Shown here piece by piece: positions 27,650 to 35,922 of a DNA stretch of 64,000 bases. Location of the stretch: assembly GCF_001544795.2 (NCBI RefSeq), contig NZ_FCOI02000014.1:62001-126000 (forward strand), in the 5' to 3' direction. Under the pieces are notes generated by a model that did no database searches, had not been told where the DNA came from, and saw only the letters and a list, made by a program, of their open reading frames with translations. Position 1 is the first letter of the stretch; every line of letters starts with the position of its first letter. Made by a program: the position numbers and the translations under genes. Origin of the DNA: Caballeronia temeraria (lineage in GTDB: Bacteria; Pseudomonadota; Gammaproteobacteria; Burkholderiales; Burkholderiaceae).

Positions 27650-28629
27650 GTCTTCAGTACGTCCGGATTGATCGGGTTCGGCGGATTCCCGGCGCGCGGG
27701 CCTTCGCCCAGCGCGGCGATGAGATTGTCGGCCGCGAGATTGGCCATCGCGCGGCGCGTGCCCTCGGTCGCGCTCGCGATGTGCGGCGTCAGCACGACAT
27801 TGTCCAGCAGCAGGAAATCCGGGTTGAAGTCCGGCTCGCCTTCGAACACGTCGACGCCCGCCGCCGCGATGCGCTTCTCGCGCAACGCCGCGATCAACGC
27901 CGCATCGTCGACGATGCCGCCGCGCGCGATATTCGTGAGCGTCGCCGTCGGCTTCATGAGTGCGAGCTCGGCCGCGCCGATCGTGTGATGGCTCTCCTTC
28001 GCGTAAGGCACGACGAGTACGACATGATCCGCGCGCTTGAGCAGATCTTCCTTCGACGCGTACTCGGCGTTCAGCTCGCGCTCGATCTCCGGCGCGACGC
28101 GCGAACGGTTGTGATACATCACGCGCATGTTGAAGCCGGCCGCCCGCCGCGCGAGCGCCTGCCCGATGCGTCCCATGCCGATCACGCCGAGCGTCGAGCC
28201 GTACACGTCGGCGCCGAGGAACGAGTCGAAGGACCACTTCTGCCACTTGCCCGCGCGCAGATAGTGCTCGGACTCGGTGACGCGCCGCGCCGCCGCCATC
28301 ATCAGCGCCCAGCCGAAATCCGCCGTGGTTTCGTTCAGCACGTTGGGCGTGTTGGTGCCGAGCACCTTGTGCGCGTCGAACGCGTGCATGTCGAAGTTGT
28401 TGTAGCCGACCGCCATGTTCGCGACGACCTTCAGGTTCGGCGCGCCCGCCAGTTCCTGCTCTCCGACCCGCTCGCCGGCCGTGAACGCACCGTCCTTGTC
28501 GGCGAGACGGCGTGCGAATTCTTCCTGCGGGAGCACGTCGCCGAGGTTCACATCGACATCGAAATGCTGCTTCAGGCGCTCGATCACATCGGGAAAGGTG
28601 GGACGCGCCACCAGCACTTTCTTCTTCAT
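27646..28629 (-). CDS. D-2-hydroxyacid dehydrogenase (glyoxylate/hydroxypyruvate reductase-like)
   Basis: NAD(P)H-dependent reduction of 2-oxoacids such as glyoxylate or hydroxypyruvate. The 327-residue protein has the Rossmann motif GMGRIGQALA (about 152-161) and the catalytic Arg (NIARGGIVDD), Glu (GVDVFEGEP) and His (TPHIASATE) segments in order. It most resembles the GhrB/GyaR group. It starts 9 bp after the antiporter stop and overlaps rmuC, so it belongs to a four-gene unit with a LUD protein. Confidence 0.9.
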   Translation of the reverse strand: MKKKVLVARPTFPDVIERLKQHFDVDVNLGDVLPQEEFARRLADKDGAFTAGERVGEQELAGAPNLKVVANMAVGYNNFDMHAFDAHKVLGTNTPNVLNETTADFGWALMMAAARRVTESEHYLRAGKWQKWSFDSFLGADVYGSTLGVIGMGRIGQALARRAAGFNMRVMYHNRSRVAPEIERELNAEYASKEDLLKRADHVVLVVPYAKESHHTIGAAELALMKPTATLTNIARGGIVDDAALIAALREKRIAAAGVDVFEGEPDFNPDFLLLDNVVLTPHIASATEGTRRAMANLAADNLIAALGEGPRAGNPPNPINPDVLKT

Positions 28630-28638
28630 CGATTGCTC

Positions 28639-30060
28639 CTAGAAAAATAGCCAGCCCAGAATGGCGAAAAGCGGCAGAAGGATCGCACCCGACCACGCGA
28701 TGAAGCCGAAGAAACTCGGCATGCGCACGCCGCGCGATTCGGCGATCGCCTTCACCATGAAATTCGGCGCATTGCCGATATACGTATTCGCGCCCATGAA
28801 GACCGCGCCCGCCGAAATGGCGGCGAGCGTCGTGGCGTCCGTGGTCATGAGCGTGCGGGCATCGCCGCCCGCGAGATTGAAGAAGACGAGATAGGTCGGC
28901 GCGTTGTCGAGAAACGATGACAGTAGACCCGTCGCCCAGAAATAGGCGATGTCGACAGGCTTGCCCTGCGCATTCGACACCGCGTGCACGATGCCCGCGA
29001 ACGCGCCCGCCTCGCCCGCGCGCAGGATCGTGATGACGGGCGCGATCGTGATGAAGATGGCCGCGAAGAGCTTCGCGACTTCCTCGATGGGCGCCCAGTC
29101 GAACGCATTGCCCGCGCGCGCGCTCTTCGGCGTGAGCGCGAGCGAAGCCAGCAGCACGGCGACGAGCAGCACGTCGCGCACGAGGTTTTGCAACTGGACA
29201 TGCGTGCCGAACACGTCGAACGCGATGCCGGGTTTCCAGACACCGCTCATCAGCACGAGCACGACGATCGCCGCGAGCAACGCGAAATTGATCTTGCCGT
29301 CGATGCCTAATGGCGGCGTATCGGGCGTCGGGTCGAGAAACGCGGAACGCGCGTCGTGCCTGCGCCAGTAGAAGCTGTCGATCGCGTAGAACACCGCGAG
29401 GAGCACGGCGCAGACGAAGAGCATCGGCAGCGCGAGATGCACCGTCGTCCAGAAGAAGCCGACGCCGTTCAGAAAGCCGAGGAAGAGCGGCGGATCGCCG
29501 AGCGGCGTGAGCGAACCGCCCGCATTCGCGACGAGAAAGATAAAGAACACAACGACATGCACCACGTGCTTGCGGTTGTCGTTCGCGCGCAGAAGCGGAC
29601 GGATCAGCAGCATGGCCGCGCCCGTCGTGCCCATGACGCTCGCGAGCGCCGTGCCGAGCGCGAGCAGTCCGGTATTGAGCCGCGCCGAGCCGTGCAGATT
29701 GCCGCGCACACAGATGCCGCCCGCGACGGTATAAAGCGCCGCCAGCAGGATGATGAACGGCACGTACTCTTCGAGCATCGCGTGGACCAGCACGCTGGCC
29801 GCCGTGCCGAATCCGAAGGCGAGCGCGAACGGCGCGAGAAACGCGACGGCCCATGCCGCCGCGATCTTGCCGAAATGGTGATGCCAGACCTTCGGCGCGA
29901 CGAGCGGAAACACCGCGATGGAAAGCAGAATGCCGACGAACGGAATGCCCCAGGTGGCCGAAAGCTTCGCGCCGTCGAGCGTCGCGGCGGCGGCCGGCGT
30001 GGCGATCAGCGCCGGCATGGCGCACATCGCGCAGTAAAACAGTCGACGCATCGGACTCAC
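28639..30060 (-). CDS. NhaD-like sodium:proton antiporter
   Basis: A 473-residue polytopic membrane protein of the ion transporter superfamily, with about 11-12 hydrophobic segments and a preceding signal-like segment. Conserved features include the NAGGSLTPLGDPPLFLGF stretch (about 178-195) and SSFLDNAPTYLVF (about 384-396), both typical of NhaD/ArsB-type carriers. The start overlaps the stop of the upstream LUD gene by 4 bp. It could move Na+/H+ or, by family relationship, an organic anion; the sequence does not decide. Confidence 0.82.
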   Translation of the reverse strand: MSPMRRLFYCAMCAMPALIATPAAAATLDGAKLSATWGIPFVGILLSIAVFPLVAPKVWHHHFGKIAAAWAVAFLAPFALAFGFGTAASVLVHAMLEEYVPFIILLAALYTVAGGICVRGNLHGSARLNTGLLALGTALASVMGTTGAAMLLIRPLLRANDNRKHVVHVVVFFIFLVANAGGSLTPLGDPPLFLGFLNGVGFFWTTVHLALPMLFVCAVLLAVFYAIDSFYWRRHDARSAFLDPTPDTPPLGIDGKINFALLAAIVVLVLMSGVWKPGIAFDVFGTHVQLQNLVRDVLLVAVLLASLALTPKSARAGNAFDWAPIEEVAKLFAAIFITIAPVITILRAGEAGAFAGIVHAVSNAQGKPVDIAYFWATGLLSSFLDNAPTYLVFFNLAGGDARTLMTTDATTLAAISAGAVFMGANTYIGNAPNFMVKAIAESRGVRMPSFFGFIAWSGAILLPLFAILGWLFF

Positions 30061-30728
30061 GCTCCGCGCACGACGATCACATGCACGCGATACGGCCCAT
30101 GCGCGCCGAGCACGATGGTCTGTTCGATATCGCCGGTGCGAGAAGGTCCCGACACGAAGTTGACCGCGCGCGGCAGCTCGCCCCGCTCCGCGCGCATCAA
30201 CGCGAACGCATCCTCATGCGCGGCGACGATACGCGAAGCCGGCACGATCGCGATGTGCGTCTGCGGCAGCAGCGCGCCGGATGCGGGCGTCTCGGCGCCC
30301 GACAGCAGCACGAGCGAACCGGTTTCGGCCGTGGCGCAAAAGCAGCCGGTGATGCCGACGAGATCGGCGTCGGCGGGCTTGCGAAAAGCGGCCTGAATGC
30401 CCGCTTCGGCCCAGCGCAATTGAGCGAGCGCGGGCCACGCGACGGCATCGGCGGGAAGATTCAGGGACTGGAGATAGCGCGCGGCTTCGGCAGGCGCAGC
30501 GTCGAGCGATTCGACTTCGGCGACCGTAGTGGAAAGACGCTCGGCTTCGAGTCTGAAGCGCGCGATCAGCTCATCGCGTGTCTGAGGCAACGGCGGACGC
30601 GGACCTGCCGGATGACGCTCCACGTAATCGTGCGCAGCGGCGCGCTCCGCGTCGGTCGCTTCGCCGCGACGGCCCTGCGCGCTGCGAATGCGCGCGAGAA
30701 TATTGCGGCGCGCGGCCGATGTATCCAT
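30057..30728 (-). CDS. LutC/YkgG family LUD-domain protein (stand-alone copy)
   Basis: A 223-residue LUD-domain protein. The C-terminal half has the family pattern GITGCFCATAETGSLVLLS, then FVSGPSRTGDIEQTIVLGAHGP, matching the ATGT and GPSxTxDIE motifs of LutC. No iron-sulfur cysteine motif is present. LutC proteins work with LutA and LutB in L-lactate oxidation; here no lutA or lutB is adjacent, and the gene is instead coupled to an antiporter, a hydroxyacid dehydrogenase and rmuC. A complete lutABC set lies 3-5 kb away. Confidence 0.88.
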   Translation of the reverse strand: MDTSAARRNILARIRSAQGRRGEATDAERAAAHDYVERHPAGPRPPLPQTRDELIARFRLEAERLSTTVAEVESLDAAPAEAARYLQSLNLPADAVAWPALAQLRWAEAGIQAAFRKPADADLVGITGCFCATAETGSLVLLSGAETPASGALLPQTHIAIVPASRIVAAHEDAFALMRAERGELPRAVNFVSGPSRTGDIEQTIVLGAHGPYRVHVIVVRGA

Positions 30729-30862
30729 GGTGCCGTCCTCGTGTTGGCATGCTTGAGATTCGTGCGCCGCATTGATCGACGACGCGTTCGAATTATAGCG
30801 AGCGGCCTATACGCGCGAACCTCGGCCGGACGACATAGGCCGGGTGCACGAATGCGCCGCGC

Positions 30863-32053
30863 TCAGTCGTCGCCGACAGGCTGCTCGATGCCGAATACCT
30901 GACGCAGATAGGCGAGATACGCCTTGTCGTCGCACATGTTCTTGCCGGGGGAATCCGAGAGTTTCGCGACCGGCTGACCGTTGCAGCGAACCATCTTGAC
31001 GACGATCTGCAACGGCTGATAGCCGAGATCGTTGGTGAGATTCGTGCCGACGCCGAACGCGAGCTGACAGCGCCCGCGAAAACGCTCGTAGAGTTGCAGG
31101 ACTTTGGGGATATCGAGCGCGTCGGAGAACACGAGCACTTTCGTGCGCGGATCGCAGCGGTTTTCCTCGTAATGCCGGATGAGGCGCTCGCCCCAGTCGA
31201 ACGGATCGCCGGAATCGTGGCGCGCGCCGTCGAAGAGCTTGCAGAAATACATGTCGAAGTCGCGCAGGAACGCCTTCATGCCGTAGACGTCCGACAGCGC
31301 GATCCCGAGGTCGCCGCGATATTCCTTCGCCCACATCTCGAAGCCGAAGATCTGCGAATCGCGCAGACGCGGGCCCAGCGCCTGACATGCCTGCAAGTAC
31401 TCGTGCGCCATCGTGCCGAGGGGCCGCAAGCCGTGCTTCATCGCGTAGAAGCAGTTGCTCGTGCCGGCGAACTGCGCGCCGAGCTTGTCCTTCAGCGTCA
31501 GCACGACTTCCTCGTGCCACTGCCCCGAAAAACGCCGGCGCGTGCCGTAGTCGGCGATCTTGCAGTCGGAATATTCGGGCGGCGTGGCGAGCAGCTTGAT
31601 CTTGTCGCGCAGACGTTCGCGACCGATTTCGTATTCGGGCTTGCGCTGCGTGTTGCGAAAATAGACTTCGTTGACGATCGCGAGCACCGGAATCTCAAAG
31701 AGAATCGTGTGCAGCCACGGCCCTTCGATTTCGATGTCGATCTCGCCGTTCTTCTTCGGCGACGGCGCAATGCGGATGGACTTCTCGTTCAGATGGAAGA
31801 GCGCGAGGAAGTCGATGAAGTCGCTCTTGATGAAGCGCATGCGCCGCAGATAATCCAGTTCCTCTTCCTTGAAGCGCAGATTGCAGAGCTGGCGCACCTC
31901 GTCGCGAATTTCGTCGATGTACGGGACGAGATCGACGTTCGGCGTGCGGCAGCGAAAGCGGTATTCGACATGCGCAGCGGGAAAGTGATGCAGGACGACC
32001 TGCATCATCGTGAACTTGTAGAGGTCGGTATCGAGCAGCGAATTGATGATCAT
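30863..32053 (-). CDS. pncB: Nicotinate phosphoribosyltransferase
   Basis: Converts nicotinate to nicotinate mononucleotide in the NAD salvage pathway. The 396-residue protein starts IINSLLDTDLYKFTMMQ, the standard PncB N-terminus, and has the conserved RRRFSGQWHEEVV and VFSDALDIPKVLQLYERF segments near the active site. Length fits the bacterial family. The ATG at 32053 is preferred over the in-frame ATG at 32074. It is monocistronic as far as visible, with 134 bp to the next gene downstream. Confidence 0.95.
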   Translation of the reverse strand: MIINSLLDTDLYKFTMMQVVLHHFPAAHVEYRFRCRTPNVDLVPYIDEIRDEVRQLCNLRFKEEELDYLRRMRFIKSDFIDFLALFHLNEKSIRIAPSPKKNGEIDIEIEGPWLHTILFEIPVLAIVNEVYFRNTQRKPEYEIGRERLRDKIKLLATPPEYSDCKIADYGTRRRFSGQWHEEVVLTLKDKLGAQFAGTSNCFYAMKHGLRPLGTMAHEYLQACQALGPRLRDSQIFGFEMWAKEYRGDLGIALSDVYGMKAFLRDFDMYFCKLFDGARHDSGDPFDWGERLIRHYEENRCDPRTKVLVFSDALDIPKVLQLYERFRGRCQLAFGVGTNLTNDLGYQPLQIVVKMVRCNGQPVAKLSDSPGKNMCDDKAYLAYLRQVFGIEQPVGDD

Positions 32054-32341
32054 GGTTCTGGCTGGAACATCCACGCGAAGTGGCCGCGCGCTCGAGCTCT
32101 TGCCCGCGCGCGGCCTTATGCCTTTAGGGCCATGTTACCCGAATGTGTGAGATGACATGACGCATGCCCGGCGTATCGCTTCGGCACGCATACATAAATC
32201 ACGAATCGATATAAAGCGCGCTTCGCACGGCGCGCGCCCGTTTTTACCGTTACGCTACAATATGCGTTTTGGCAAGCGCACCTCCCGGCCTATGCAGCCG
32301 CCAGGGCGCCGCCCCCACGAATTCCGTATGCAGGAGCCTGA

Positions 32342-32665
32342 ATGACTCACGTTGTGACCGAAAGCTGCATCAAGTGCAAGTACACCGATTGCGTGGACGT
32401 GTGCCCGGTGGATTGCTTCCGCGAAGGTCCCAACTTTCTCGCGATCGATCCCGACGAATGCATCGACTGCGCCGTGTGCGTAGCCGAATGCCCGGTGAAC
32501 GCGATCTACGCCGAAGAAGATGTGCCCGGGGACCAGCAACACTTCACCGAACTGAACGCTGAGCTCGCGCGCAACTGGCCGAGCATCACGAAGACCAAGG
32601 GCTCGCTGCCCGAGGCGGACGAGTTCAAGGACGTGAAGGAAAAGCTGAACCTGCTCGAGCGTTGA
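32342..32665 (+). CDS. fdxA: 7Fe ferredoxin FdxA
   Basis: Electron carrier with one [3Fe-4S] and one [4Fe-4S] cluster. The 107-residue protein has the cysteine pattern of Azotobacter-type ferredoxin I: Cys9, Cys12, Cys17 and Cys21-Pro in the first motif with Cys25 nearby, then Cys40, Cys43, Cys46 and Cys50-Pro. The acidic tail is typical. AGGAG lies 7 bases before the ATG. A TACAAT box at 32256-32261 is a likely -10 element, although its -35 is weak. Divergent from pncB. Confidence 0.96.
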   Translation: MTHVVTESCIKCKYTDCVDVCPVDCFREGPNFLAIDPDECIDCAVCVAECPVNAIYAEEDVPGDQQHFTELNAELARNWPSITKTKGSLPEADEFKDVKEKLNLLER

Positions 32666-32732
32666 TTCGGGAGCGCCGGAACGCACGCTTCGTTTTTGAT
32701 CGCAAAAATGCGTATCGAATGAAGATTGAGCG

Positions 32733-32761
32733 TTGACAGGCTAGAAACAGCCCCCTATAAT
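32733..32761 (+). promoter_or_regulatory. Perfect sigma-70 promoter of tRNA-Asn
   Basis: TTGACA at 32733-32738 and TATAAT at 32756-32761 match both consensus hexamers exactly with a 17 bp spacer. The expected transcript start is about 32768, some 16 bases upstream of the tRNA. Confidence 0.95.
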
Positions 32762-32783
32762 TTCGCTTCTCTGCTGTAGATGT

Positions 32784-32859
32784 TCCCCGATAGCTCAGTC
32801 GGTAGAGCGCCGGACTGTTAATCCGTAGGTCCCTGGTTCGAGCCCAGGTCGGGGAGCCA
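32784..32859 (+). tRNA. tRNA-Asn (GTT), copy 1
   Basis: A 76 nt cloverleaf: acceptor TCCCCGA paired with TCGGGGA, discriminator G, and encoded CCA. The anticodon loop is CTGTTAA, giving anticodon GTT for asparagine. The D-arm and the T-arm GGTTCGAGCC are standard. It follows a consensus promoter and is followed by a short hairpin with a T-run. Confidence 0.98.
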
Positions 32860-32888
32860 AAAAACTCCAGCACGTCGGTTTCAAAAGA

Positions 32889-32914
32889 ACCCAGTCAATC
32901 GGCTGGGTTTTTTA
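32889..32914 (+). terminator. Hairpin after tRNA-Asn copy 1
   Basis: AACCCAG pairs with CTGGGTT around an eight-base loop, followed by a T-run. It resembles an intrinsic terminator lying between the two tRNA copies, so the second may be reached only by readthrough. Confidence 0.75.
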
Positions 32915-32939
32915 TCTCAGTTGCAGATGTATCAGTTGT

Positions 32940-33015
32940 TCCCCGATAGCTCAGTCGGTAGAGCGCCGGACTGTTAATCCGTAGGTCCCTGGTTCGAGCC
33001 CAGGTCGGGGAGCCA
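32940..33015 (+). tRNA. tRNA-Asn (GTT), copy 2
   Basis: Identical over all 76 nt to the copy 156 bp upstream, including the encoded CCA. No good promoter of its own is visible in the 80 bp spacer. A perfect terminator follows. Confidence 0.98.
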
Positions 33016-33028
33016 AAAGCTTCAGTCG

Positions 33029-33056
33029 AAAAGCCCAGTCACATGACTGGGCTTTT
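33029..33056. terminator. Intrinsic terminator, bidirectional
   Basis: A near-perfect palindrome, AAAAGCCCAGTCA against TGACTGGGCTTTT with a two-base loop. It ends the tRNA transcript on the plus strand and is symmetric enough to end the lutABC transcript arriving on the minus strand, whose stop is 40 bp away. Confidence 0.92.
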
Positions 33057-33095
33057 CGTTTTTGCGCGCGCCCTTCTCGCTCCGCCACTGGCGCT

Positions 33096-33677
33096 TCACG
33101 CAACCCACACCACGGTCAGCGAGCGCACGCCCTGCGCGCCGCGAATCAGCACGCCTTCGATATCCGCCGTCGCCGACGGTCCCGTCACGAGCACCGCATA
33201 GCGCGCCGATTTGAAATCGTCGCGTCGATACACCTGCTGCAAGCCTTCGACGAGCAACGCGGGATCGAGCAGCACGACGAGATGCTGCGACAGATAGCCG
33301 ACCGCATTCACGACGTACTCCTGTTCGCTGAACCACACCGAGCCCGTTTCCGCGACGCCGAAGCGCCCTCTCACGATGCCCACGTCGACATCCTGAAGCG
33401 ATGCCGGCACGGTATCGGATGAAAGCGGCCGCGTGCCGTCGACGCCCGGCACCGCCGATGCGATCACCTTCGCATCGGCGAAGCGCGACGCGATCAGCGC
33501 ATTCACGTCGCTCAGGCCGGCCGCTTCGACGCATGTGCCGCCCATCGCGGTCAGCGCGGCCGTGAAGCGCGCCTTCAACTCGCCTTCGGGCGCCGGGAAC
33601 ACGGGCACGTCGGGGCGCGGGCGCGATGCGGGCTGCGCCGCGCGGATCTTCGACAGAAAAGCTTCGCGAGTCGTCAT
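33096..33677 (-). CDS. lutC: Lactate utilization protein LutC
   Basis: LUD-domain subunit of the LutABC L-lactate oxidising system. The 193-residue product has the GVAETGSVWFSE motif and a C-terminal VTGPSATADIEGVLIRGAQG, matching the family. The ATG at 33677 overlaps the lutB stop by 4 bp. It ends the lutABC operon, and the palindromic terminator at 33029-33056 lies 40 bp beyond the stop. Confidence 0.93.
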   Translation of the reverse strand: MTTREAFLSKIRAAQPASRPRPDVPVFPAPEGELKARFTAALTAMGGTCVEAAGLSDVNALIASRFADAKVIASAVPGVDGTRPLSSDTVPASLQDVDVGIVRGRFGVAETGSVWFSEQEYVVNAVGYLSQHLVVLLDPALLVEGLQQVYRRDDFKSARYAVLVTGPSATADIEGVLIRGAQGVRSLTVVWVA

Positions 33678-35065
33678 TGATCGTGCTTCCGGTTCTTTTT
33701 GTACCACTCGTGAAAAGTCTCGGCGGGCGCTTCGGGCAGATCCCGTCCGCGTCCCCAGATGTTGAGCGGGTTGTAGAGCACGAAGTTCGGCAGACGCTTC
33801 AACGCGCCGCCGAGCGATGCGACCGTCGCGCGATACAGCGTCGGGCTCGCGAGCAGACGCCCTGCCATCTTCAGGACTTCCTGCTTCACGAACGGCACTT
33901 CGTGCTTTTCGGCGATCACTTCGCGCCACTTGTAAATCTGCTCGTGGATGTTCACCTTCACCGGACACACGTTCGTGCAACTGCCGTTCATCGTCGAGGC
34001 GAAGGGCAGCGCGCTGTAGCGCTTCAGGTCGTGCGTCGGATTGATGATCGCGCCGATCGGACCGGAATACGTGCCGCCATAAGACAGCCCGCCGCTTCTC
34101 CGATACACCGGACACGTATTCATGCACGCGCCGCAGCGAATGCACTTGAGCGAGTACCAGAAATCGTCCATCGCGAGCCGTTCGGAACGGCCGTTATCGA
34201 CGAGGATGAAGTGCATCTCCGTGCCGGGGCGCGGCGCGCGAAAGTGCGACGTGTACTGCGTGATCGGCGAGCCGAGCGCGCTTCTCGACAGCATGCGCAC
34301 GAAGACGCCGAGATCGGCGATCGACGGAATGATCTTCTCGATGCCGATCGACGCGATATGCAGCGGCGGCACGTTCGCCGACAAATCCGCGTTGCCCTCG
34401 TTCGTGCAGACGACGACCGTGCCCGTCTCCGCGACCGCGAAGTTGCAGCCGGTCATGCCCGCCGTCTTCTCGCGCACGAAATACGGCCGCGTGTTCATGC
34501 GCTGGCTTTCGGCGAGATAGTGGATGTCGCTGTTCTTCGGATCGGTGCCGATGGTCTTGCCGAACAGTTCGGCCACGTCCGCGCGCAGCTTATGCACGGC
34601 GGGCACGACCATGTGGCTGGGGTCCTGATGATCGAGTTGCTGAATGCGCTCGCCGAGATCGGTTTCCATCACCGTGATGCCGCGCGGCTCGAGATAGTCG
34701 CGCATGTAGCACTCGTCGGTGAGCATCGACTTGCTCTTCACGAGCGATGTCATGCCGCGCTCGCTCATCAGCGTGTGGACGAGTGCGTTGTGCTCCTCCG
34801 CGTTCGCCGCGAAATGCACGACGACGCCGTTCTTCTCGGCCTGATCGACGAACTGCGCGATGTAATCGGCGAGATTGGACAGCGTGTGTTCCTTGATCGC
34901 CGACGCGAGATTGCGCATCGTCTCCCATTCCGGGATGCCGTGCGCCTGCGCGTCGCGCTTGCTGCGCAAGTCCCACAGGCGTTTGTCGTGGAATGCGACG
35001 TGATCCGTCTTCTGCAGGAACGCGCCGGCGGCCTTCGCGTGATCGATCCGTCCGCTCTTGCTCAT
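33674..35065 (-). CDS. lutB: Lactate utilization iron-sulfur protein LutB
   Basis: Central subunit of LutABC. The 463-residue protein has an N-terminal LUD domain (about 60-300, including TGCNFAVAETGTVV) and a ferredoxin-like part with Cys308, Cys311, Cys314 and Cys318-Pro, and then Cys363 and Cys367-Pro from CTNVCP. Basic and aromatic C-terminal residues end NRKHDQ. Both ends overlap neighbours (ATGA with lutA and with lutC), so the three genes are translated as a coupled set. Confidence 0.95.
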   Translation of the reverse strand: MSKSGRIDHAKAAGAFLQKTDHVAFHDKRLWDLRSKRDAQAHGIPEWETMRNLASAIKEHTLSNLADYIAQFVDQAEKNGVVVHFAANAEEHNALVHTLMSERGMTSLVKSKSMLTDECYMRDYLEPRGITVMETDLGERIQQLDHQDPSHMVVPAVHKLRADVAELFGKTIGTDPKNSDIHYLAESQRMNTRPYFVREKTAGMTGCNFAVAETGTVVVCTNEGNADLSANVPPLHIASIGIEKIIPSIADLGVFVRMLSRSALGSPITQYTSHFRAPRPGTEMHFILVDNGRSERLAMDDFWYSLKCIRCGACMNTCPVYRRSGGLSYGGTYSGPIGAIINPTHDLKRYSALPFASTMNGSCTNVCPVKVNIHEQIYKWREVIAEKHEVPFVKQEVLKMAGRLLASPTLYRATVASLGGALKRLPNFVLYNPLNIWGRGRDLPEAPAETFHEWYKKNRKHDQ

Positions 35066-35805
35066 GCGCGCGCTCCATTCAGAACCTGCGCGATGTGGAT
35101 GAATTTCGCCTCGACTTTCATGCGCTCGGCGCAGCCTTGCTGATGCATGAGACACGACATGTCGCCCGACACGATGTACTCCGCGCCCGCGCTGACGTGA
35201 TCGCGCACCTTGTCCTGCCCCATGCGCACGGAAACGGCTTCTTCCGTCACCGAGAACGTGCCGCCGAAGCCGCAGCATTCGTCGGGACGCGCGGGCGCAA
35301 CGAACTCGATGCCCTTCACGCCTTCGAGCAACGCGCGCGGCTTCGAAAACGGCGTGCCCGCCACTTCCGAATTCGACGTTTCGCGCAGATGCCGCACCGC
35401 GCTGCAACTGTTGTGCAGCCCGACGCGATGCGGAAATTCGGCCCACGGAAATTCGCGCACGTTCAGCACGTCGTGCAGAAATTCGACGAGTTCATACGTA
35501 TTGCGCCGTACTTTCTGCACGGCGCTCGTCTGCTCGATCGCGGTGAAATGCTCGCGCACGTGATGCGTGCAACTCGCCGACGGTCCGACGACGTAATCGT
35601 AGTCGGCGAAATTGCGGGCGAACACGCGCTCGGCGCCGGCGGCGTCCTTGTGCGCGCCGCTATTGGCCATCGGCTGGCCGCAGCACGTCTGATCCTGCGG
35701 ATAGTCGACGTCCACGCCCAGCCGTTCGAGCAATTCGAGCGTGGCGATGCCGATCTGCGGATAAAACGCGTCGATGAAACAGGGAACGAACAAGGCAACT
35801 TTCAT
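35062..35805 (-). CDS. lutA: Lactate utilization protein LutA (CCG-domain)
   Basis: Heterodisulfide-reductase-like subunit with two CCG cysteine-rich domains. The first motif is DQTCCGQPMANSG (Cys41, Cys42) and the second DECCGFGGTFSV in the C-terminal half; these bind unusual iron-sulfur clusters in relatives. The 247-residue length is typical. It is the first gene of lutABC, and its upstream region holds the palindrome at 35836-35850. Confidence 0.95.
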   Translation of the reverse strand: MKVALFVPCFIDAFYPQIGIATLELLERLGVDVDYPQDQTCCGQPMANSGAHKDAAGAERVFARNFADYDYVVGPSASCTHHVREHFTAIEQTSAVQKVRRNTYELVEFLHDVLNVREFPWAEFPHRVGLHNSCSAVRHLRETSNSEVAGTPFSKPRALLEGVKGIEFVAPARPDECCGFGGTFSVTEEAVSVRMGQDKVRDHVSAGAEYIVSGDMSCLMHQQGCAERMKVEAKFIHIAQVLNGARA

Positions 35806-35835
35806 GACGATCCGAGTGCGGGGAGATTTGGTAAG

Positions 35836-35850
35836 CTTGGTCTGACCAAG
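35836..35850. promoter_or_regulatory. FadR/LldR-type operator
   Basis: CTTGGTC-T-GACCAAG is a perfect inverted repeat with a single central base. Its core fits the TNGTNNNACNA pattern bound by FadR-subfamily GntR regulators such as LldR. It lies 31 bp upstream of lutA and 73 bp upstream of the divergent regulator gene, so it could control both. Confidence 0.85.
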
Positions 35851-35922
35851 ACTTTAATGAGATGCCCCTTTCGTGTCAAACTCGGGCATTCCCAGGCTTT
35901 CACTTCGTATTTACGTTGACCG

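Noticed and set aside
26189..30025. A 1278-residue minus-strand open frame
   Set aside because: Only its last 486 codons are rmuC; the rest reads out of frame through the dehydrogenase and antiporter genes.
32625..32873. A minus-strand frame across the tRNA-Asn gene
   Set aside because: It reads through a structural RNA gene and its terminator; chance.
33029..33056. The tRNA terminator palindrome as a protein binding site
   Set aside because: Stem with flanking A and T runs fits an intrinsic terminator better than an operator.
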